A stretch of DNA of 64,000 bases from an uncultured Pelagibacteraceae bacterium (GCA_902572475.1 CACGGB010000001.1:103557-167556); one strand, 5' to 3'. Shown: positions 11,934 to 22,052, counted from the first letter of the stretch. Translations and numbers: made by a program. Notes: generated by a model from the sequence alone, not told the origin.

Positions 11934-13019
11934 CTACCTTAATTTTAAAGTCGCTAGTCCTACTAGAGCTAAAATTATAGCAATTATCCAAAATCGAATT
12001 ACTATTGTAGACTCTGCCCAGCCCTTTTTTTCAAAATGGTGGTGTATTGGAGCCATTTTGAATATTCTTTTACCAGTTAACTTGAAAGATACGACTTGTA
12101 TAATTACTGAGACTGTTTCTAAAACAAATAATCCTCCTATGATTGCTAACACGATTTCGTGCTTCACAATTATAGCTATTGCAGCTAGAGAACCTCCTAA
12201 AGAAAGAGAACCAGTATCGCCCATGAAAATCTTAGCTGGAGGAGCATTGTACCAAAGAAAACCTAAGCATGAACCAACGACCGATCCACAAAAAATTGAA
12301 AGTTCACCAACTTCTGGGATGTATTGAATTTGAAGATATTCAGAAAAAATTGTATTTCCCACTACGTATGAAATTAATGTAAAAGATAAGGCGACTAACA
12401 TTACTGGAACAGTTGCTAAACCATCCAGTCCATCTGTTAAATTTACAGCATTTGATGCTCCAATAATCACAAAAAGTCCAAATGGAATAAAAAATAAACC
12501 CATTTGCAAAATAAGGTTTTTGAAGAAAGGAAAATATAAATTGTATAGATATTCATGGCTAGAAAACTTAATCAAGATAAATAAAGTTAAGGCTCCAATT
12601 ATTAATTGACCTGCAAATTTATATCTTGATTTTAATCCACTTGAATTTTTGTATTTAATTTTTAAAGTATCATCAAGGAATCCTAAGCCTCCTAGACTTA
12701 ATGAAACAAATATCAATGTCCATACATAAACATTTTTTAAGTCTGCCCAAAGTAAGGTACTTGAAATTATACCAATTATAATTATTACTCCACCCATTGT
12801 AGGTGTTCCAGTTTTCTTGACAATATGATCTATGGGTCCATCTTGCCTTATTGGACCAGTAATCATTTTATCAGAGAACATTTTGATTAAGGGTGCTCCA
12901 ATTAAAAAAACAATTATTAAAGAAGAGATTACTGACAGGCCAGTCCTGAAAGTTAAATATTTGAATACATTTAAAAAAGAATATTGATCAATTAGAGATG
13001 TAAAAAGGTGAAATAACAT
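11934..13019 (-). CDS. mraY: Phospho-N-acetylmuramoyl-pentapeptide transferase
   Basis: GTPTMGG, FLDD, NAVNLTDGLDGLA, FMGDTGSL, PIHHHFEKKGW motifs. Confidence 0.97.
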   Translation of the reverse strand: MLFHLFTSLIDQYSFLNVFKYLTFRTGLSVISSLIIVFLIGAPLIKMFSDKMITGPIRQDGPIDHIVKKTGTPTMGGVIIIIGIISSTLLWADLKNVYVWTLIFVSLSLGGLGFLDDTLKIKYKNSSGLKSRYKFAGQLIIGALTLFILIKFSSHEYLYNLYFPFFKNLILQMGLFFIPFGLFVIIGASNAVNLTDGLDGLATVPVMLVALSFTLISYVVGNTIFSEYLQIQYIPEVGELSIFCGSVVGSCLGFLWYNAPPAKIFMGDTGSLSLGGSLAAIAIIVKHEIVLAIIGGLFVLETVSVIIQVVSFKLTGKRIFKMAPIHHHFEKKGWAESTIVIRFWIIAIILALVGLATLKLR

Positions 13020-15805
13020 TAGTTGCCTTTAATTATTTTTTTAGCAAAATTATTTAGTCCAGTTGCGTTAGATCCTTTAATCATTAAGTAATCATTATTA
13101 GATATAATATTATTTAAAGTAAAATCTACATCTTCTTCATGTTGAAAAATATTGCCCCTTTTATTTATACTTAAACATTTAAAAGTATTCATTGATTTAA
13201 CGCCTTTAATAAAAACTTTATCAATATCTGAATTGTTAATAACTTTAGATAAATTTTTGTGAAGAAATACTGATTTTTTACCTAATTCCAGCATATCACC
13301 CAAAATCAAATATTTTTTAAAATTTAATTTTTTTATATTATTAAAACTATTAATCGCGTTTTTCACAGAAAGTGGATTTGAGTTATAGCTTTCATCGATC
13401 AATTTAAATTTTTTGTTATATCTTTTAATCGTATGAATTTTTCCACGACCTTCAACTGGCTCATATGTTCTAAATTTTTTTATAATTTTTTGTATGTTTA
13501 AATTTAACTCACTTAACAATGCTAGAGAGGAAAGAACATTATAAATATTTATATTTTTTATTTCAAAATTAAAAATTTGTTTTTTTACTTTAATTAATAT
13601 TTTTATTTTATTATAATTTTTTTTAATCGAAATTGGATGAATATCTGACATTTTGCTCATTCCAAATGTAACTATATTTAAATTTTTCAATTTTGCTTTT
13701 GATTTTAAATAATGAAAAAACTTGTCATCTTGATTTAAAATTATTGTGCCATTTTTTTGAATATTGTTAATTATCTCTCCTTTAGCCCTAGCTATACCTT
13801 TTATATTTTTAAAGTTTTCAATATGTGCTTCACCGATATTTGTTATGATTCCTATGTTAGGTTTGATAAGTTTGGTAAGGGAATTTATTTCACCTGGTTT
13901 ACTCATACCAACCTCAAACACACCATAACTATGGTTTGGTGTTAAAAGAGATAAACTTATGGGCACACCGTATTGATTATTATATGATTTTGGAGAATGT
14001 AGTGTTTTTCCAAAATTTTGAAGTAAATCTTTGATAAGATTTTTCAAAGAAGTTTTTCCAGCGCTTCCTGTTATAGCAATAATCTTAGCTGATGAGTATT
14101 CTCTCTTCTTTGTAGCAAATGCATTTAAAAAATTGATTACATTATTTACTTTAATTGTTTTTTTTTTGAATCTTTTTATTTTTTTACTAGTAATAATATA
14201 TTTTGCTCCTTTTTTTAATGCTTTCGGTATAAAACTTGTTCCATCATTATTTTTACCTTTAATTGTTAAAAAAAGATTATCTTTTTTAATTTCTCTTGAA
14301 TCGATAGCTAGTCCGTGAAAATTTTTTAATTTTTTTGCTTTTATTATATTTTTTAAAATTTTTTTATTTTGCAAAAATTTTTGATTTTGATTTGTAAGAG
14401 TTTTAATATTAACCTTTAGATTTTTGACTATTCTCCTGTCTGAAATTTTAATAATCTTATCCTTGTAAATTTGTTCTTCTTCATGACCCTTTCCGGCGAT
14501 TAAGATAATTTCATTTGGATTTGCATTTTGTATTGAGGTTCTTATTGCCATCGCTCTATTAGCGATGTTAAAGCAGTTGATATTTTTTATATATTTTAAA
14601 ACATCTTGCCTGATCTTTTCTGGTCTTTCATTTCTCGGATTATCATCTGTAATAAATATTTTTTTACAATTTTTATCTGCTATCCTTGCCATTAACGATC
14701 TTTTCTTAAAATCTCGATCACCCCCACATCCAAATACCAAAGAAATATTGTTTCCGTAGCTAGACTTTAGAGCAGAAAGTGTTTTATGAAGAGCATCAGG
14801 AGTATGAGCAAAATCCACGAATACTCTGATATTGTTTGGAAAAGTCCTGACATGCTCTAATCTACCATTTACGTCTTTTAATTTATCTAAAATATTAAAA
14901 ATTTTTTTTTCTGATAAATTACATAATTTAGCTGCTGAAATTGCCATTGATAAATTCTTTAATTGAAACTCATTTAAAAAATTAACTTTTTTATCTTTTT
15001 GTAATTTATTCATAAGAGGGTTTATGTCGATTAAATTAAGTTTTTTTCTTTTTGATATTTTTTCTAAGTTAGAAAATTCTTTTATTGAGCTGTCAGAAAT
15101 TACTGTTTTTCTTTTATTGAGTATATTGTTAAATAAAATCATTTTAGCTTTTAAATAAGATTGCATAGTTTTATGATAATCAAGATGGTCTTGACTAAAA
15201 TTTGTAAATATACCAGCTTTAATATCTAAATGATCAATTCTGTTTTGAAACAAGCCATGACTTGAAGCTTCAATAATAACGTTGTTTATATCTTTTTTTT
15301 TAATTTTTTGAAGAGCATCGTGCAAGACTATAGTGTCAGGGGACGTTAAATTATTTTTAATTATTTTTTTTTTGTATTTAATACCTAATGTGCCTATAGA
15401 TGCTACTGGTATATTATTTAATCTTAAAATTTGAAAGAATAAATCAGCTACTGAAGTTTTTCCGTTGGTCCCAGTTACTGCTATAATATTTTTTGGCTTC
15501 AATTTGTAAAAATCGGAACATACTTTACCCAAAAAATGTCTGGTATTTGCAGTTTTTATGACCGGTATTTCTTTATGTTTATATTTACAGTTATTAGCGC
15601 AAACAATTGCTACTGCACCTTTTTTAATTGCTTCATCAATATATTTTTCACCATTAAAGTTTTTGCCTTTAATTGCAAAAAACACATATCCTTTCTTCAT
15701 TTTTTTACTATTATTTGAAATTCCGTAAATCTTTAATTTTTTTTTTTCTTTTGGAAGATTTTTAATTATTTTTTGCAGCAACATAATTTTCATTAAAGTC
15801 TTCAT
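13019..15805 (-). CDS. murE-murF: Fused MurE-MurF (mDAP-adding ligase + D-Ala-D-Ala-adding ligase); true start probably internal Met near 15784
   Basis: One 928-aa ORF with two Mur-ligase modules: AVTGTNGKTSVADLF ... TDDNPRNERPE (DNPR = mDAP-type MurE), then LAIDSREIKKDNLFLTIKG ... AITGSAGKTSLKNLI ... LIDESYNSNPLSVKNAI (MurF). Confidence 0.93.
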   Translation of the reverse strand: MKTLMKIMLLQKIIKNLPKEKKKLKIYGISNNSKKMKKGYVFFAIKGKNFNGEKYIDEAIKKGAVAIVCANNCKYKHKEIPVIKTANTRHFLGKVCSDFYKLKPKNIIAVTGTNGKTSVADLFFQILRLNNIPVASIGTLGIKYKKKIIKNNLTSPDTIVLHDALQKIKKKDINNVIIEASSHGLFQNRIDHLDIKAGIFTNFSQDHLDYHKTMQSYLKAKMILFNNILNKRKTVISDSSIKEFSNLEKISKRKKLNLIDINPLMNKLQKDKKVNFLNEFQLKNLSMAISAAKLCNLSEKKIFNILDKLKDVNGRLEHVRTFPNNIRVFVDFAHTPDALHKTLSALKSSYGNNISLVFGCGGDRDFKKRSLMARIADKNCKKIFITDDNPRNERPEKIRQDVLKYIKNINCFNIANRAMAIRTSIQNANPNEIILIAGKGHEEEQIYKDKIIKISDRRIVKNLKVNIKTLTNQNQKFLQNKKILKNIIKAKKLKNFHGLAIDSREIKKDNLFLTIKGKNNDGTSFIPKALKKGAKYIITSKKIKRFKKKTIKVNNVINFLNAFATKKREYSSAKIIAITGSAGKTSLKNLIKDLLQNFGKTLHSPKSYNNQYGVPISLSLLTPNHSYGVFEVGMSKPGEINSLTKLIKPNIGIITNIGEAHIENFKNIKGIARAKGEIINNIQKNGTIILNQDDKFFHYLKSKAKLKNLNIVTFGMSKMSDIHPISIKKNYNKIKILIKVKKQIFNFEIKNINIYNVLSSLALLSELNLNIQKIIKKFRTYEPVEGRGKIHTIKRYNKKFKLIDESYNSNPLSVKNAINSFNNIKKLNFKKYLILGDMLELGKKSVFLHKNLSKVINNSDIDKVFIKGVKSMNTFKCLSINKRGNIFQHEEDVDFTLNNIISNNDYLMIKGSNATGLNNFAKKIIKGN

Positions 15806-17489
15806 TCTTTATGGCTAAAATTGGTCCAATTCTTTTTATTATTTTGCCTGCAACGTAAACTGAATTCCATCCTGCTTCGTTTCTAAAAGCTTTTATTTTG
15901 GTACCCCTATAGTCATATATTAAATCTTTTGCGACTTGAGGGTTTTCTAGCATTACCAATAAAGCGTACTTAGGTTCATGAGTTGGGAAAATTGATATGA
16001 AAGTATTCAAATTTTCATTTTTGTTGGAATAATTTTGTGAAGTTCCGGTTTTACCACCAACAAAATAGCCATGAATATCAGCAAGTTTAGCAGTTCCTTC
16101 TTTTTCTGTAACAACTTTTCTTAAAATTTTATTTATTTGATTGCTTGTTTTTTTAGAGATTATTCTTCCATAATCTTCCTGCTCTTCGTCTTTTTTTTTT
16201 ATTAAGTTGGGTTTTATAATTTTACCTCCATTTGATATTGAAGCGTAAATAGTCGTTGCTTGTAATGGGGTTGTTGTAATTCCATGTCCGTAAGAAATGG
16301 TCTCTAATTTGCACTTATTCCATTTAAATTTAATAGGGTTTCCAACTTCCTCTAATTGAATGTCTGGATTTTTTAATAATTTAGTATCTTCGACAAATTT
16401 TTTAAATTTTTCTTCACCAATTTTTCTTGCTAGCAATAAAGTTCCTACATTCGAAGATCTAATTAATATATCTTCTACTGATAAATTTTTTGGAAATTCT
16501 TTTATATCTGAAATCTTATAACGAGAACATTTAATTGATTTTGGTATATTTTCGAGTACATAATTTGGATCAACAAGATCATTTTCCAGCGCTAGCGCAA
16601 CAGTAAAAGTTTTAAAAATTGAGCCAAGTTCATAAACACCTTTGGTTATTTTGTTAATATATTTTTTATCTTCAATATTAGCCCTAATATTTATATTAAA
16701 ATCAGGTAGAGAAACTAAAGATAGTATTTCTCCATTTTCTACATTCATGAGTAAAGCTCCGCCCCCAGTTGCCTCAAAGGTTTTTAAGGCTTTATCTAAT
16801 TCTTTTTTAATTAAAAATTGAATATTTGTATCAAGAGTCAATTCCAAAGGTTTGCCAATGATTTTTTTATTTTTCAGGTCTTTATCAAAAAATTTTTCAA
16901 TACCTGAAACTCCATAATTATCATAGTCAACCTGACCAATAATATGACTAAATAGATTTCCATGTGTATAAACTCTTGATTGAAAAGGTTCAAAAATTAT
17001 CCCCTTTTCTCCAAGGGACCATAGTTTTTCTTTATCTTTTTGATTTATTCTTTTTTTTAAATAAAAATATTTACCGTTATTTATCTGTTTTTTTATTTTT
17101 TCTATTTGTAATTCAGGGAAACTCAGTCTCAATTTAATAAGAAGGTTCTCTTTATTGGTGACTAAACGTGGGTTGATTGCTGCATGAAATGATTTAACAT
17201 TTCTTGAAATCAATATTCCATTTCTATCGACGATATCCCTTCTTAATAACGAAAATTTTTGAGGTGAGTTAATATTATTAAAGATTTCAATTTTATTTAG
17301 TGAAACATGAACAATTCTAATACTAAATATTAAAATTAGGCAAATAAATAAAAAAAATAATAAATAAATTCTATCTTGGAATAAATTATTTTTTTTTAAA
17401 TACTTATTTATTCTGTTTGTTTCTATGTAATCCTCAAAATAAAAACTACCTTGGTCTTTATTGAAATTTTTACTTTTTTTTATTTTCAT
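15762..17489 (-). CDS. ftsI: Peptidoglycan transpeptidase FtsI/PBP3 (listed ORF extends to 17528)
   Basis: Class B PBP; RRDIVDRNGILISRN, SIFKTF (SxxK), SSN, GGKTGTS motifs. Confidence 0.92.
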   Translation of the reverse strand: MKIKKSKNFNKDQGSFYFEDYIETNRINKYLKKNNLFQDRIYLLFFLFICLILIFSIRIVHVSLNKIEIFNNINSPQKFSLLRRDIVDRNGILISRNVKSFHAAINPRLVTNKENLLIKLRLSFPELQIEKIKKQINNGKYFYLKKRINQKDKEKLWSLGEKGIIFEPFQSRVYTHGNLFSHIIGQVDYDNYGVSGIEKFFDKDLKNKKIIGKPLELTLDTNIQFLIKKELDKALKTFEATGGGALLMNVENGEILSLVSLPDFNINIRANIEDKKYINKITKGVYELGSIFKTFTVALALENDLVDPNYVLENIPKSIKCSRYKISDIKEFPKNLSVEDILIRSSNVGTLLLARKIGEEKFKKFVEDTKLLKNPDIQLEEVGNPIKFKWNKCKLETISYGHGITTTPLQATTIYASISNGGKIIKPNLIKKKDEEQEDYGRIISKKTSNQINKILRKVVTEKEGTAKLADIHGYFVGGKTGTSQNYSNKNENLNTFISIFPTHEPKYALLVMLENPQVAKDLIYDYRGTKIKAFRNEAGWNSVYVAGKIIKRIGPILAIKNEDFNENYVAAKNN

Positions 17490-17802
17490 TTTGATTTCTT
17501 TGAATTGCCAATCTATTTTGTAAATCAAGGAAACTAGACATGCTCAAAAAAATTTTTGAGTATTCCATTGTCACATATCTCTCATTATCTATTAATTTTA
17601 TTTTATCATGAATTATCATTGGAGATGATAGGTAAGAAAAATCTAGTTGTGACTCATTTAAATCTTTTTCTTTTATTTTAATTATCTTACCTAAATAAAG
17701 TATTTTTTTTTCGGTTTCTCTTGTTTGGTTTTTAATAATTGAGGTTACTATTAACAAAATAGAAAAAATAAATATTGACGTTAAAATTTTAATCTTAAAC
17801 AT
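17470..17802 (-). CDS. ftsL: FtsL-like small bitopic division protein
   Basis: 110 aa, N-terminal TM, YLSSP motif, located between rsmH and ftsI. Confidence 0.65.
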   Translation of the reverse strand: MFKIKILTSIFIFSILLIVTSIIKNQTRETEKKILYLGKIIKIKEKDLNESQLDFSYLSSPMIIHDKIKLIDNERYVTMEYSKIFLSMSSFLDLQNRLAIQRNQNENKKK

Positions 17803-18805
17803 TTATAGCCTCAAGATTTAAATATTTAGTAAATTTTTTAATAAAATTAGATGGATAAATAAATTGATTTTGACTTCTAGTGGCATGTCTTAGTTTTGCT
17901 GATCTCGATGGGTGATTTTTTTCTATTTCACTTTTTGTAGGTTTTATTATTTTATTAGCATATTTTTCAAATAAAGCTGTGTTATCATTACTATCTTCGG
18001 GAAGATACCGAGAGGGCCTTGATTTATTTTTTGAAAAATTTGTAAAAAAATATTTTACTATTTTATCTTCAATTGAGTGAAAACTAACAACTAGGATTTT
18101 TCCTCCTGGTTTCAAAATTTTTGTAGCTTGAATTATTCCATATATGAGCTCGGAAACCTCTTTATTCACAAAAATTCTTAATGCTTGAAAAGTTTTTGTA
18201 CTTGGGTTTATTTTTGATGAAAAATTTCTTTTTTTACTTTTTTCAATTATTTTTACTAATTCATCTACCCTTGTAATTCTTTTTTCTAATCTTGCTTTAA
18301 CGATATTTCTCGCAATTCTTGAGGCATCTTTTTCTTCACCTAATATTTTTATTATTAATTTTAATTGATTTTCATTTAAACTATTTACAACTTTTTCTGC
18401 AGATAAATCAGATAAACCCATCGTCATATCCAATTTTTTATTTGACTTAAATGAAAAACCTCTATTCATATTATTAAGTTGAATTGATGAAATGCCAAGA
18501 TCGAAAACGATCGTATCAACTTTATGATTAATGATTTGATCTATCTGACTAAATTTTGATTGATAAAACTTAAATCGTTTTTCAAATTTTTTTTCTATTT
18601 TTCTCGCAATTAAAATTACTGAAGGATCTCTATCTATTCCTACTACTTTTGTTTTAGAAAATTTAAGAAATTCACTTGAATATCCTCCACCTCCAAAAGT
18701 GCAATCCACAAAAAAGCCTCCTCTTGACGGAGTTAAAACTTTTATGACTTCACTCAACATCACTGGAAAATGGGAAAATTCCAGTGATGGTGTTTGAGAT
18801 TTCAT
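17795..18805 (-). CDS. rsmH: 16S rRNA (cytosine1402-N4)-methyltransferase RsmH/MraW
   Basis: HFPVMLSEVIKVL, FVDCTFGGGGYS, FDLGISSIQLN, FHSIEDKIVK motifs. Confidence 0.96.
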   Translation of the reverse strand: MKSQTPSLEFSHFPVMLSEVIKVLTPSRGGFFVDCTFGGGGYSSEFLKFSKTKVVGIDRDPSVILIARKIEKKFEKRFKFYQSKFSQIDQIINHKVDTIVFDLGISSIQLNNMNRGFSFKSNKKLDMTMGLSDLSAEKVVNSLNENQLKLIIKILGEEKDASRIARNIVKARLEKRITRVDELVKIIEKSKKRNFSSKINPSTKTFQALRIFVNKEVSELIYGIIQATKILKPGGKILVVSFHSIEDKIVKYFFTNFSKNKSRPSRYLPEDSNDNTALFEKYANKIIKPTKSEIEKNHPSRSAKLRHATRSQNQFIYPSNFIKKFTKYLNLEAINV

Positions 18806-18823
18806 TAATTTTTGTTTTAATCA

Positions 18824-20329
18824 TTAAAATTTTTGTCTTCTTAAAAAAGCAGGTATCTCAAAGTCTTCGTCTTCATCGGTTTCTTGATCAAAAAGCTGCT
18901 GGGTCTCCTCGTTTTGGTCAAAGTTTTCTGACCCTGAATTCTCTTGACTTTGCTCATCTGAGAAGAGCATTGGAGTACTTTCCTCTTCTCTTGTGTTGTA
19001 GATTTGATTATTATCTGCTAATTCCATTTCATCAATTTTAGTATCTGAATTATTTTCCATATAAGATGCGCTTTCAATGGAAACTCCGGCTGGAATTTCC
19101 TCGTTCAAGCGTTTTTGAGATAATGTTGCTTCAGAGGTGCTATTTTCCTCATTGATCTCAAAACTATCTATTAAAGCGTTTTGTTCTTCGTTGCTTTTTA
19201 TCTCATAACTCTCATCTAGTTTTAAAGCATTAGCTCCATCAATAGAATTAACTATATTTTGGTCAATATTTGTTCTAGAAAATAAATTGTCTGAATAATT
19301 ACTGTTTCTGCCATTAGATCCACTTACCACATTTAAAACTGGTTTAGGATCTGGAGTGATTGTAGCTCCTTTTAAAGAGGTTGCTACAATAGAGACTCTA
19401 ATTTTCCCGTTCATATTTTCATCTTTTATCGCACCAAATATTAATTCAGCTTCGGGATCAACTTCGGCTCTTATCTTGTTAACTGCTGCATCTACTTCGA
19501 AAAGTTTGATATCACTACCACCTGTAATGTTTACAAGTAAACCTTTTGCGCCTTGTAAAGTATATTCATCGATAAGCGGATTGTTCAAAGCTAATTCTGT
19601 AGCAGCCATGGCTCTATTTTCTCCCTCTGCTTCACCTGTTCCCATCATTGCTTTCCCGCTAGAACTCATTACAGTTTCAACGTCTGCAAAGTCTAAATTT
19701 ATCATTCCAGGTCTTACCATAAGATCTGTAATACTCTGTACACCATGTTTCAGCACATCGTTGGATAAACTAAAAGACTCTTCAAAGCCAGTAGACTCAT
19801 TAGCTATTTTAAAAAGATTTTGATTAGGAACAACAATCGTAGTATCCAAATGTCTTTTTAATTCTTCAAGACCTGAGGTAGCTCTTCTCATTCGTTTTGG
19901 ACCTTCATATGCAAAAGGTAATGTCGTTACACCAACAGTTAATATATTCATTTCTCTCGCTGCTTTAGCAATTACGTGCGATGCTCCAGTCCCAGTTCCC
20001 CCTCCCATGCCTGAAGCTATAAAAACCATGTTGCTACCTTGAATATAGTTTACGATTTCATTGATTGACTCATCTGCAGCTGCTTGACCAATATCATGTT
20101 TGGCACCGGCACCAAGACCTTTTGTTAAATTCATTCCTATTTGTATTTTTGCATCTGCCTTACTCATTTTAAGATCCTGTGCATCAGTATTTACAGCTAC
20201 AAACTCTACACCTTGCATACCAGCTTCTATCATAGCATTTATTGCATTACCGCCAGCGCCACCAACTCCTATAACTAAAATTCTAGGTTTTAGTTCTCTC
20301 AGTTCTCCTCCCCCAACATTTATACTCAT
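18824..20329 (-). CDS. ftsZ: Cell division protein FtsZ
   Basis: ILVIGVGGAGGNAINAM, GMGGGTGTGASHVIAK, NLDFADVETVMSSSG; C-terminal peptide EDFEIPAFLRRQKF. Confidence 0.98.
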   Translation of the reverse strand: MSINVGGGELRELKPRILVIGVGGAGGNAINAMIEAGMQGVEFVAVNTDAQDLKMSKADAKIQIGMNLTKGLGAGAKHDIGQAAADESINEIVNYIQGSNMVFIASGMGGGTGTGASHVIAKAAREMNILTVGVTTLPFAYEGPKRMRRATSGLEELKRHLDTTIVVPNQNLFKIANESTGFEESFSLSNDVLKHGVQSITDLMVRPGMINLDFADVETVMSSSGKAMMGTGEAEGENRAMAATELALNNPLIDEYTLQGAKGLLVNITGGSDIKLFEVDAAVNKIRAEVDPEAELIFGAIKDENMNGKIRVSIVATSLKGATITPDPKPVLNVVSGSNGRNSNYSDNLFSRTNIDQNIVNSIDGANALKLDESYEIKSNEEQNALIDSFEINEENSTSEATLSQKRLNEEIPAGVSIESASYMENNSDTKIDEMELADNNQIYNTREEESTPMLFSDEQSQENSGSENFDQNEETQQLFDQETDEDEDFEIPAFLRRQKF

Positions 20330-20343
20330 TACAACTCTCCTTT

Positions 20344-20790
20344 CTATTTAATGTCCCATTTTAGGTTTGATCTATTTTGAAAAGCTTTTTTTCTCGCAAA
20401 AACTTTAAATTTATCAAAGTTTCCAGGTTCCCAAATTTGAAATGTTTTTCCTAATCCTACAAATAAAACATTATTTTTAATTTTTGCATGATTTAAAAGT
20501 TTTTGAGATATTGAAACTCTACCCTCGGGATCAAATTGTAAATTTTCACTTTCTGACAATACAGAAGTTGCAAAGTAATCTCTTTTTTCCTCAAAAGGAT
20601 TAAGTGAGTCTATCGTGTTTGATAGTTTTTCAATTCTATCTTGAGAACAAGCCTCAAGAGCTGAATGATTGAATGAAGGATAACTTATAAAACCGTTATA
20701 TCCTAAGGTATTTAAATGTGATCTAAATGTTGCTGGCACAGATACACGACCTTTCTTGTCTATTTTGTTTTCGAAACTTGATAAAAACAT
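20344..20790 (-). CDS. mraZ: Transcriptional regulator MraZ
   Basis: MFLSSFENKIDKKGRVSVPATFR and second AbrB-like half DPEGRVSISQKLL; first gene of dcw cluster. Confidence 0.95.
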   Translation of the reverse strand: MFLSSFENKIDKKGRVSVPATFRSHLNTLGYNGFISYPSFNHSALEACSQDRIEKLSNTIDSLNPFEEKRDYFATSVLSESENLQFDPEGRVSISQKLLNHAKIKNNVLFVGLGKTFQIWEPGNFDKFKVFARKKAFQNRSNLKWDIK

Positions 20791-20841
20791 TTTTACTTAT
20801 AAATTCTTTTTTTGTTATAATTTTCAAACTACCCTCCATTA

Positions 20842-20865
20842 TGGGATTATTTGGGATAGTATGGG
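20842..20865 (-). promoter_or_regulatory. Putative MraZ-binding boxes: three TGGG repeats at exact 10-bp spacing
   Basis: TGGG at 20842, 20852 and 20862 (plus strand), about 52-75 bp upstream of mraZ. Confidence 0.75.
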
Positions 20866-20883
20866 TTTTTATGAAATAGTCAA
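20856..20883 (-). promoter_or_regulatory. Candidate sigma70-type promoter for mraZ/dcw (TTGACT-16-TACTAT)
   Basis: Minus strand reads TTGACT ATTTCATAAAAACCCA TACTAT; the -10 element is interleaved with the TGGG boxes. Confidence 0.55.
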
Positions 20884-20938
20884 TAAGTTTATAATTTCAC
20901 AATCGGTACAAAAGTAGAACAATTTTATTAGATTTAAA

Positions 20939-21295
20939 GCCAGATAATCTATAAGCCGGGTTCTGTCATTGAAGATATCATTTCTCTAGGCTTAAATTCA
21001 CACTTAAGCTCAAGCGGTTAACCCAGAGGACTAACTTAAGACTGTTTTTAGCGTATTAACGCAATGTCCTCTCTATTTAACCTTGCTCCCAGTGGGGTTT
21101 GCCATGCGTTTTTTGTTACCAAAAAACCGGTGAGCTCTTACCTCACCGTTTCACCCTTGCCTTGATAAGGCGGTTTATTTTCTGTGGCACTATCCCTAAA
21201 GTCACCTTCGCCAGTCATTAACTGGCACTGTGTCTTAATGGAGCCCGGACTTTCCTCTATTAAATTAATTAATAGCGATAATCCAATTATCTGGC
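20939..21295 (-). ncRNA. rnpB: RNase P RNA (M1), bacterial type A-like
   Basis: Minus strand has the canonical 5' core GAGGAAAGTCCGGGCTC and 3' ACAGAACCCGGCTTAT; ends GCCAGATAAT / ATTATCTGGC form a perfect 10-bp P1 helix. Confidence 0.95.
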
Positions 21296-21335
21296 GATAT
21301 GCTTTTAATAAAAAAAACTTAATAATTCAAGCTAA

Positions 21336-22052
21336 TTACTGTGACTTAGCTAAAAAATCGCTTATTAAAAGGATTTTTTGATTCAATTTTCCAGTGACAT
21401 TTTTAGGTGTATACCTTCTTTGAAACGCTCTAATGATAAATCTATCACTTTTTTTAGGCACTTTTACACTATAATACCTATAACCAATTTTAAATAAATT
21501 TTTAAAAAATAAATTTCTAATCTTTACTGTTTTAGTTTGTTTAAGATCATTTCTAAAATTTTTATACCAAGAGCCTAAATTATATTCGCTTAGTTTTTTC
21601 CAAGGAAATTTTTCACCTGGATCAATTTTTCTTAATGGCGCAATATCTGAATGGCCCAAAATATTATTTTTTTTAATATTATATTTCTTTCTTATATTCT
21701 TACACAAAGCTACTAATTTGTTTATTTGTAAATCATTAAACTTTTCGTAGCCAAATCTATGCCCTTTGTTTACTAACTCGATGCCAATTGAGTTAATATT
21801 TAAATTTCGATAAGTTTTCCATCGTGAAATACCTGCATGCCAAGCTGTTTTATTTTCAGGCACCATTTGTATGATCTTCCCTTTCCTATTGATCAAATAG
21901 TGGCAACTAACTTTCGCTTTTTTATTTTTAAGTCTTTGAATAGATGCAATTTCTGATTGCATTCCAGTATAGTGAATTATAATAAATTTTATACTACTTG
22001 ATTTTCGAGTTTTTTTTGAAAAGTTTGGAGATAATTCTAATAATTTCCTCAT
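21336..22052 (-). CDS. N-acetylmuramoyl-L-alanine amidase (Amidase_2/AmiD-AmpD family)
   Basis: FIIIHYTGM, CHYLINRKGKIIQMVPENKTAWHAG, ILGHSDIAPLRKIDPGEKFPW motifs. Confidence 0.9.
   Translation of the reverse strand: MRKLLELSPNFSKKTRKSSSIKFIIIHYTGMQSEIASIQRLKNKKAKVSCHYLINRKGKIIQMVPENKTAWHAGISRWKTYRNLNINSIGIELVNKGHRFGYEKFNDLQINKLVALCKNIRKKYNIKKNNILGHSDIAPLRKIDPGEKFPWKKLSEYNLGSWYKNFRNDLKQTKTVKIRNLFFKNLFKIGYRYYSVKVPKKSDRFIIRAFQRRYTPKNVTGKLNQKILLISDFLAKSQ

Noticed and set aside
13019-15805. Possible frameshift artefact joining murE and murF
   Set aside because: Both modules are complete and in the same continuous frame with a plausible linker; a genuine fusion is the simpler reading, though reads should be checked.
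19356-19823. 155-aa plus-strand ORF
   Set aside because: Antisense to ftsZ; composition reflects reverse-complemented conserved codons; no family motif.
21184-21381. 65-aa plus-strand ORF
   Set aside because: Lies over rnpB (antisense) and the end of the amidase gene; RNA gene explains the sequence.
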